Origin: Spirochaetaceae bacterium
GTDB lineage: Bacteria > Spirochaetota > Spirochaetia > B11-G9
Assembly: GCA_030600745.1 (NCBI GenBank)
Contig: JAUVLL010000003.1
Coordinates: 1-32,658, forward strand
DNA length: 32,658 nucleotides
Reading direction: 5' to 3'
Below the pieces are notes generated by a model that was not told the origin of the DNA, made no database searches, and saw nothing but the letters and a program-made list of their open reading frames with translations. Position 1 is the stretch's first letter. Each line of letters begins with the position of its first letter. Below, piece after piece: positions 26,586 through 32,658 of this stretch. A program made the translations under genes and the position numbers.

Positions 26586-29500
26586 GGCTCTTTGCAATCT
26601 CCAGTGTTTGCTCAATGATTCTATCAATTACCTCATAACTCCACTTAAGATCAAAATTGCCTTTAATTTGAAGTAAATAATCTTCAATATCATTGAACAT
26701 TTGATTATGAACACCCGGATCATGAACCCAGTCTCTTTTTTCCAGGTTTTTAATTATTGTATCTATTTTTACTGCTGCATCAGCTCCAAGGTAAGCAGGA
26801 GCAGTCTCTTTAACCATACCATCAGGAAGTTCTTCCAATACTACGCGATAATATGGACGTGCCGATTCATGTTGCTTTAACTTATCCGGTATATCAGAAG
26901 AACCTTTTGTTCTCATTTCATCCATAGCCTCTCTAATACGGTTAAGATAATTTGCGTCTGATAGTCTTTTAGCTCTATGTTCAGCAATTGCTGCATTTAT
27001 TATTTCTGATAATTTTTTATAGAGTAATGGATCTTCCTGCATTTTATCATGAATAGTTTTTCTCATTCTTGCTGCTATTGTATCTGCTTTAGCTGCATCT
27101 CCTTCAACCCCTCCAATTTCCCGCTCAAAATCTTCTATATTAAACAAATCAACAGGTTCAACAATTTGTTTTACAATCTTTGCTCCAATGTATTTATTCA
27201 CCATGTTCCTGATTTGTACTTCATAGGATGAATAATCTACAGTCTCACCATATCGCTGTTTTACCGTATTTCTTAGTGAAAGAAACATTTTTAGATCATC
27301 TTTATATCGTTGGATAGACGCAAGTGAAGTGTCCTCGTGAAACCTGGCGTTTCCAAGAGCCAATCTCAATGTATTAGCAAATACCCGAAGTGAATCATAA
27401 AATTTCTGTCGTGTATCTTCAGGTTCCAGATGAAGCTGCATCGCCTCAGTGTCTGATTTATTTTTGACAGAATTAAATACTTCCCGGACATTAGTATGAT
27501 ATTGAGCCAGTTTTCCTATTTCTTCGAGAACATTTGTAATTATTCCATCAACATCTTCCCTGTCAAAACCTTCCTCTTCAAGAGCTTTGTAGAGTTCAAT
27601 GGCATCATTAAGCTGACCGAAAACACCTCGATAATCGATAATAAGCCCATATTCTTTACCGTCATACAGTCGATTCACCCTGGCGATAGCCTGCAGAATA
27701 TTGTGTTCTTTTAAGCGCTTATCTATGTAGAGTACTGCATTTCTAGGAGCATCAAATCCGGTGAGAAGCTTATCGATTACTATAATAATTCCCGGTTCAT
27801 CGGATTTTTTAAATCGTTCAATAAGCGTATCCTGATATACTTTCGCTGAGCCGAACTGATCCATCATGGATTTCCAGAATCTTTGGACTTCCGGAATATC
27901 GGCTTCATCAACCTCAGAATGATCTTCCCTTGTGTCAGGAGGGGACATGATGACTGCTGTTGAAAGCCCTCCAAAATCATCAAAATACTTTTTATATTTT
28001 ATAGCTTCCTGCCTGGATGATACTGCAAACTGACCCTTTAGCCCTGAGTTTTTATAATCAGTTGTAAAGTGCTGGATGATATCATATGCAATTTCCTGAA
28101 GACGTTCTTCTGATTTTGTTAACTCTTCTTCCCGGCGGAATTTCTTCTTCAAATCTATTTTTTGATCTTCTGTTAAATCTTTTGCAATACGTTCAAACCA
28201 CTTATCAATCTGCTTCTTATCTCCTCTAAGCTCACTCATTCTCCCTTCATATATAAGGCGTGTAACTGCACCATCGGTAACGGCCTGATTCATTGAATAA
28301 GAATGGATGAATCCACCAAATTTAGCTGCTGTACTTTTTTCTTTCTTTAATAATGGAGTTCCTGTAAAGCCAATATAACAGGCGTTTGGGAATACTCTCT
28401 TCATACTGGCATTGGCAACACCGTATTGTGACCGGTGGCTTTCATCTACCAGGACAAAGATATTCCTGCTTTCCGATTTAAGTTTGTTTTTACGCAAACC
28501 AGCTTCAAACTTATCTATAATTGTAGTTATGATATTAGCTTTATTCTGTTCAATAAGACGAAAAAGATTTTCGCCGCTGGTTGCTTTTTTAACTTCTTTA
28601 CCACAGTTTTTGAAAGTCTTATAAATCTGATCATCAAGGTCCACTCTGTCAGTTACAAGAATGACCTTTGGATCAATAATTGATGGATTAAGGCTGATTG
28701 CTTTTGCCAGTAATACCATGGTAATCGACTTGCCCGAACCTGTTGTATGCCAGATAACACCTCCTGGACGTAGAGAATCCCCTGCTACATTGGTAATCCT
28801 GATAATTGTATCCTTAATGGCAAAATACTGCTGATATCTTGGAACTTTCTTTATCTTATTATCATAAACAACATAACTATGTGTAATTTCAAGGAGCCTC
28901 TTGGGCTTAAGAAGGCTGAATATTGTCTTATCCTGTACTGATGGTATTCTTTTCCCTGCACTCATGATTTCAAGCATTTTATTCTTCTGCCAGTCATCCC
29001 GTTCATTGAATAGATATTGAATATTTTCGCCATCAAGCTTCTTATTAATTGAATGATTCAGCCTCTTTTTGTCCTCATTACTATAGTCCTCTTTCCAGAC
29101 AGACCAGAATTTTAGAGGAGTTCCGGCTGTCCCATACATCGCCTGATTTTGGCTTAGAGAAAAAAGAAGCTGAGAATAAACAAACAGATGAGGTATTTCA
29201 TCTGCAGATTGGTTTCGAATATGCTGGCTTATGCCTTCTTTAATGGAATTCTTTTTATCCGGTCTTTTGCATTCTATTACGGCCAGAGGTATTCCATTTA
29301 CAAAGACTATAATATCAGGACGACGAGTCTGGTTGCTATGACGTCTTTCAATAATAAATTCATCGCAAACGTGAAAAACATTTTCCTGGGGATTCTCCCA
29401 ATCGATGTACTTCAGGGAAAAACTTCTGGTGTACCCTGCAATAGTCTGCTCAAAGCTTTTGCCAAGAGTTATAAGATCATACACTTGTTCATTTGTGGTT

Positions 29501-29769
29501 ATAAGGCTGTCAAATGGAATATCCCTAAGCTCCTGAACAGCCTTTTCAATATTGGCATCGGAGAATGTATGTGTCTTACCTTTAAATGTGAAAGAGTTAA
29601 TTTTATGCAGCTGTTTCTTAAGTATTGTATCCAGAACCGGTTGACTGAATTTATCGCTGCGAAGCTTCCTGGCAACCGATGGCGGGATATATTCATAACC
29701 CAGATTTATGAGCTGATGGAGAGCTGGAATTAGTGAGATAAAGTCTTCCTGGTATTCTGATACAGACAT
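26575..29769 (-). CDS. hsdR: Type I restriction-modification system restriction (R) subunit
   Basis: Nuclease motif RRPDIIVFVNGIPLAVIECKRPD, Walker A WHTTGSGKSITMVLLAKAI, VDESHRSQYG, FTGTPL, LLTGFDAP, QAIARVNRLY; 1064 aa. Confidence 0.96.
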   Translation of the reverse strand: MSVSEYQEDFISLIPALHQLINLGYEYIPPSVARKLRSDKFSQPVLDTILKKQLHKINSFTFKGKTHTFSDANIEKAVQELRDIPFDSLITTNEQVYDLITLGKSFEQTIAGYTRSFSLKYIDWENPQENVFHVCDEFIIERRHSNQTRRPDIIVFVNGIPLAVIECKRPDKKNSIKEGISQHIRNQSADEIPHLFVYSQLLFSLSQNQAMYGTAGTPLKFWSVWKEDYSNEDKKRLNHSINKKLDGENIQYLFNERDDWQKNKMLEIMSAGKRIPSVQDKTIFSLLKPKRLLEITHSYVVYDNKIKKVPRYQQYFAIKDTIIRITNVAGDSLRPGGVIWHTTGSGKSITMVLLAKAISLNPSIIDPKVILVTDRVDLDDQIYKTFKNCGKEVKKATSGENLFRLIEQNKANIITTIIDKFEAGLRKNKLKSESRNIFVLVDESHRSQYGVANASMKRVFPNACYIGFTGTPLLKKEKSTAAKFGGFIHSYSMNQAVTDGAVTRLIYEGRMSELRGDKKQIDKWFERIAKDLTEDQKIDLKKKFRREEELTKSEERLQEIAYDIIQHFTTDYKNSGLKGQFAVSSRQEAIKYKKYFDDFGGLSTAVIMSPPDTREDHSEVDEADIPEVQRFWKSMMDQFGSAKVYQDTLIERFKKSDEPGIIIVIDKLLTGFDAPRNAVLYIDKRLKEHNILQAIARVNRLYDGKEYGLIIDYRGVFGQLNDAIELYKALEEEGFDREDVDGIITNVLEEIGKLAQYHTNVREVFNSVKNKSDTEAMQLHLEPEDTRQKFYDSLRVFANTLRLALGNARFHEDTSLASIQRYKDDLKMFLSLRNTVKQRYGETVDYSSYEVQIRNMVNKYIGAKIVKQIVEPVDLFNIEDFEREIGGVEGDAAKADTIAARMRKTIHDKMQEDPLLYKKLSEIINAAIAEHRAKRLSDANYLNRIREAMDEMRTKGSSDIPDKLKQHESARPYYRVVLEELPDGMVKETAPAYLGADAAVKIDTIIKNLEKRDWVHDPGVHNQMFNDIEDYLLQIKGNFDLKWSYEVIDRIIEQTLEIAKSREL

Positions 29770-29844
29770 TGATGCTCCCTTTATTAAATAGTTTGATTCT
29801 CTGTAAATTTAGTATAACAAAGAGGTATATTATTATCATTCATT

Positions 29845-30333
29845 TTATTCCGGAAGTAAATCATAAAAATCTTCCAGGATTTTTGAACTTATTTCTCTGT
29901 TTGTTTCTGATATCTTGTTTGCGATTGTTTTTGCTCTTCTTTTAGATATTAAACCGGTTTCAACCAATTCAGCTATTAACTTCAATCCTCTAACCACTTC
30001 AATCCCGTTATTCAAGCATTCTTTACGTAGTTTACTGTCATTTGTTGCACAAATCCAGTTATTTTTATGCGCTAGAATGAAACAAACTGTATCCTGCAGA
30101 GAACAACCCTGTAAGGTTTCTCCAGCTTTCGCCAACACTTCAATAGGGACAGGAATAACTGTTATTCCAAACTCAGACGCTTCCATCTCACTTAGTTGAT
30201 TGACCTCAGCTAAAATAATATCTGGTACAATAAATTTCGAATAAATACTTACTTTTTCCAGTACTTGTTTATCAGCATTACAATAATCTATCAAAATATT
30301 TGCATCACATATTATAATTTTCTCTTTCCTCAA
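29845..30333 (-). CDS. PIN-domain-like protein (putative ribonuclease, toxin-like)
   Basis: IIICDANILIDYCNAD, ILAEVNQL, CSLQDTVCFILAHKNNWICATNDSKLRKECLNNGIEVVRGLKLIAEL; ATGA overlap with the upstream XRE-ImmA/IrrE gene. Confidence 0.78.
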   Translation of the reverse strand: MRKEKIIICDANILIDYCNADKQVLEKVSIYSKFIVPDIILAEVNQLSEMEASEFGITVIPVPIEVLAKAGETLQGCSLQDTVCFILAHKNNWICATNDSKLRKECLNNGIEVVRGLKLIAELVETGLISKRRAKTIANKISETNREISSKILEDFYDLLPE

Positions 30334-31454
30334 AGGCAGACCTTCCAGCTGTTATTAAGCTCACGTATTTCGTCTAATGACAGCTTTAAAATTTCAGCAG
30401 CTCTATTCAGAGAGATCTCTTCTTTTTCATAAGCTTCTCTTACCATCTTATACAGTCTGTCTTCCACGAAATCATATGAAGATAAAGGATCCGGTTCTTT
30501 TTCTTTGTCTTCTGCTAATGACAAAGGCTCATAATGGTTCTTCAGTGATATCTTATACTTTTTCTTAACAGCCTGAGTAAATTGTGGATATACTTGTCTC
30601 TGGTCTAAATCAAAGTGAGAAATAAATCTATAGAGTACAGTTTTATAACTTACACGGTATTTTCTTTTAATATGAAGAACAGCATCCACCCAATGTAATC
30701 CTTTGGATTCATCCCATTCACGCAGGAAACCTTCTTCTGGCATAAGAAAATAGCCGGCAAAGATGTTGGCTTCTTTTTCTTCGCTATCCATTTCATCTTT
30801 TTCTTTTTGATCATAGGAATCAGAATGTATTAGCAGGTGTCCCAACTCATGAACAACAGTAAATATTCGCCTTTCAATGCTAATTACTTCCGATATATTT
30901 ACTGCAATAGCAGGACCGCCATCCTGCTGTCCTATAGAGAAGCCAAAGAAATTTTTTAAACCAAAGGCAGATAAATGGAATTTAATACCCCACTTTTCCA
31001 GAAGACCAATAACATCAGTTACCGGTTCCATGGTCCCAAGACCGATCATTTTTCTTAATTTATTAGCAACCTTTACAGGATCTTTTTCAGCAATTTCAGG
31101 AAAATCCAGAGGTGCCATTTTTAATAATTCCTGTAAATAATTATAATCCTTCAGCCATTGATCCACATTATATATTATCTGTTCTCTGAGGTTATCCTCT
31201 TGTTTAGTAAGTCTCCGGTTAGTTCGAAAGCGAAGAGACTTAAATTCCGGTGGATCAGCAATAATATCCTTGATATCGACATCCAGAACTTTCGCAAACC
31301 GGATTAAATTTGCAGATTTCGGTTGCGATTTGCTGTTTTCTATGTTGCTGTAGGCAACACGGGATAAACCGCATTTATCAGCCATATCCTGCATATTAAG
31401 ATTATTGGCTTTTCGCAGGCGGTGCAGGTTGGCAGCTATATGTTCAATAGCCAT
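30330..31454 (-). CDS. XRE-family HTH protein fused to ImmA/IrrE (M78) metallopeptidase domain
   Basis: N-terminal HTH RLRKANNLNMQDMADKCGLSRVAYSNIENSKSQPKSANLIRFAKVLDV; TVVHELGHLLIHS (HExxH); NIFAGYFLMPEEGF. Confidence 0.92.
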   Translation of the reverse strand: MAIEHIAANLHRLRKANNLNMQDMADKCGLSRVAYSNIENSKSQPKSANLIRFAKVLDVDIKDIIADPPEFKSLRFRTNRRLTKQEDNLREQIIYNVDQWLKDYNYLQELLKMAPLDFPEIAEKDPVKVANKLRKMIGLGTMEPVTDVIGLLEKWGIKFHLSAFGLKNFFGFSIGQQDGGPAIAVNISEVISIERRIFTVVHELGHLLIHSDSYDQKEKDEMDSEEKEANIFAGYFLMPEEGFLREWDESKGLHWVDAVLHIKRKYRVSYKTVLYRFISHFDLDQRQVYPQFTQAVKKKYKISLKNHYEPLSLAEDKEKEPDPLSSYDFVEDRLYKMVREAYEKEEISLNRAAEILKLSLDEIRELNNSWKVCL

Positions 31455-31543
31455 GTTTGTTCCCTTTTCTAGTATTATTTTTACTTTACATATTTATACT
31501 ACTATCTATATTGTAAAGTGCTCTTAACGTTAAGTCAAGAAAA

Positions 31544-32005
31544 TTATTTATAGATTTCACTCTCAATTTTTCTAATCTGGTGGAGAGTCAGCTTGTGTTT
31601 GTTCTTTTCGAATTGTACGAAAAAGTTTTCCGGTTTATCCATTGATTGGATTAGATTACTTACTGCCTTTGAAGTTAAAGTTCCTTGTTCATAACATTTA
31701 AATGCTAATTCCTCTAATTCAAGTATTTTAGCAAAGGTCTTTTGGTTCGTGCCATATTTTTGTCTGATGGAGATAATCTCCTCAGGAAAGATTATATTCT
31801 CAAGTTTACGATATTCGTTATAACCGTTTGTCAAAGTAAAGCCCATTTGATCCATAGTTGCAAAGTCTTTTCCACAAACAGTACAAAGAGAGAACTCTGC
31901 TTCGGATTCAATTTCTATTCCCCGAATGATATTTTTTTCCATTTTTTTTATAATTTCAATTTCTCGAAATTCTTCGCAATATGGACACATACCGTTCATG
32001 ATCAT
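31544..32005 (-). CDS. MqsA-like protein (YgiT-type zinc finger plus HTH), antitoxin-like
   Basis: MCPYCEEF...CTVCGKDF, then PEEIISIRQKYGTNQKTFAKILELEELAFKCYEQGTLTSKAVSNLIQSMDKPENF. Confidence 0.75.
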   Translation of the reverse strand: MIMNGMCPYCEEFREIEIIKKMEKNIIRGIEIESEAEFSLCTVCGKDFATMDQMGFTLTNGYNEYRKLENIIFPEEIISIRQKYGTNQKTFAKILELEELAFKCYEQGTLTSKAVSNLIQSMDKPENFFVQFEKNKHKLTLHQIRKIESEIYK

Positions 32006-32046
32006 CTCCTTATAATAACTTTGCTATTGTTATGGATTGAAGTAAG

Positions 32047-32364
32047 TTAAATCTCTTCGGGCTTGTTGCGTATCGAAACTGATAACTCACAATTCAACAC
32101 AGATGAGAATTGAGCCAGAGTTTCTATGGAAAAATTAACTTTTTCGTTCAGTACTCTGGATATATATTTACGGGACTTCCCCATCCTCTTTGCCAGTTCT
32201 ACCTGAGAAATATTCTCTTTTTCTAAAACCCACAAAATATCTTCTACTATCCTCCCTCTGGTATAACTTTCAATAAACTCAGGATCTTTCTCAAGCTCCA
32301 GATCCGGAAGGTGCTTAATCTCTTCAAGTGTTTCTGTTGTAGTTCTTTTAACTTTTTCTTTCAT
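32047..32364 (-). CDS. XRE-family helix-turn-helix regulator
   Basis: ISQVELAKRMGKSRKYISRVLNEKVNFSIETLAQFSSVLNCELSVSI. Confidence 0.85.
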   Translation of the reverse strand: MKEKVKRTTTETLEEIKHLPDLELEKDPEFIESYTRGRIVEDILWVLEKENISQVELAKRMGKSRKYISRVLNEKVNFSIETLAQFSSVLNCELSVSIRNKPEEI

Positions 32365-32406
32365 GTGATTGCCTCAGATGGGGAAAAAAAATGGTGCCCC
32401 CAGTTT

Positions 32407-32459
32407 TGATCAGCGACAATTACTTTTCCCGGCCAGGTATTTTTAATTGTCGCTGATCA
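32407..32459. repeat. Perfect 16-bp inverted repeat at the truncation point of the hsdR remnant (possible mobile-element end)
   Basis: TGATCAGCGACAATTA (32407..32422) and TAATTGTCGCTGATCA (32444..32459), 21-nt spacer. Confidence 0.7.
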
Positions 32460-32527
32460 CAGTTTATCGGTAGGTGAATAGTTGGGAAACGTGATATAAA
32501 ATTTTCTCTATATTCTGATACAGACAC
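32420..32527 (-). pseudogene. Truncated second hsdR 5' end (hsdR remnant)
   Basis: GTG frame: VSVSEYRENFISRFPTIHLPINCDQRQLKIPGREK*. First 22 residues align to intact HsdR start MSVSEYQEDFISLIPALHQLIN. A 16-nt exact match TATTCTGATACAGACA is shared by 29753..29768 and 32511..32526. Confidence 0.75.
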
Positions 32528-32538
32528 CTAGTTATTCC

Positions 32539-32658
32539 TTATTTATATTCTATGAATGATATTTTTACTTTGAAATCCATCCTATTTAGATTTGAAACAA
32601 ATCCCTTTAGGTTAATTTTTGAAAATAATGGAATTGTAAAATTTCCATATCTATCCTT
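32539..32658 (-). CDS. 3' end of an unidentified CDS running off right edge
   Basis: Open frame ...KDRYGNFTIPLFSKINLKGFVSNLNRMDFKVKISFIEYK* with stop at 32541..32539, 11 nt before the hsdR-remnant GTG, so operon-like spacing. Confidence 0.5.
   Translation of the reverse strand, partial: KDRYGNFTIPLFSKINLKGFVSNLNRMDFKVKISFIEYK

Noticed and set aside
29188-29733. 181-aa plus-strand ORF
   Set aside because: Entirely antisense to the hsdR 5' region, no recognisable motif; shadow ORF.
1-32658. CRISPR arrays, tRNA/rRNA genes, prophage structural genes, intact transposases
   Set aside because: Reading through found no regularly spaced repeats, no cloverleaf or rRNA signatures, and no transposase, integrase or capsid-like ORFs.

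Overview
AT-rich bacterial window (composition and gene content would fit a spirochaete or clostridium-like heterotroph, but taxonomy cannot be proven from this sequence). Positions 1 to about 25.6 kb hold a dense catabolic region. A long minus-strand operon (LivHMGF-type ABC transporter, YtcJ-like amidohydrolase, PreA-like flavoprotein-ferredoxin, Gfo/Idh/MocA oxidoreductase, LacI repressor, KDPG/KHG aldolase with a VOC-like tail) lies opposite a plus-strand set (Liv-type binding protein, divergent NagB-like protein, D-2-hydroxyacid dehydrogenase). It is followed by a translationally coupled OYE / broken LacI / FAD protein / UroD-like operon, then SDR, ROK, Gfo/Idh, class III aminotransferase, TIM-barrel isomerase, NagA-like deacetylase and a second paralogous D-2-hydroxyacid dehydrogenase. 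This set does not match a pathway I can name. It may be an undescribed route for an amino-sugar-like or amino-acid-conjugated substrate. From about 25.7 kb to the end is a defence-type island, preceded by a hairpin-rich intergenic element: YgjP-like metallopeptidase, HsdR, PIN protein, XRE-ImmA/IrrE protein, MqsA-like zinc-finger/HTH protein and a second XRE regulator. At the right edge I find an unannotated remnant of a second hsdR start (VSVSEYRENFISRFPTIHLPIN versus MSVSEYQEDFISLIPALHQLIN), truncated inside a 16-bp inverted repeat. Other notable signals: a paired LacI-type operator (AAGAAACCGATTTC / GAAATCGGTTTCTT) in the divergent liv/binding-protein promoter region; a LacI gene interrupted by one in-frame TAA; and several precise hairpins.
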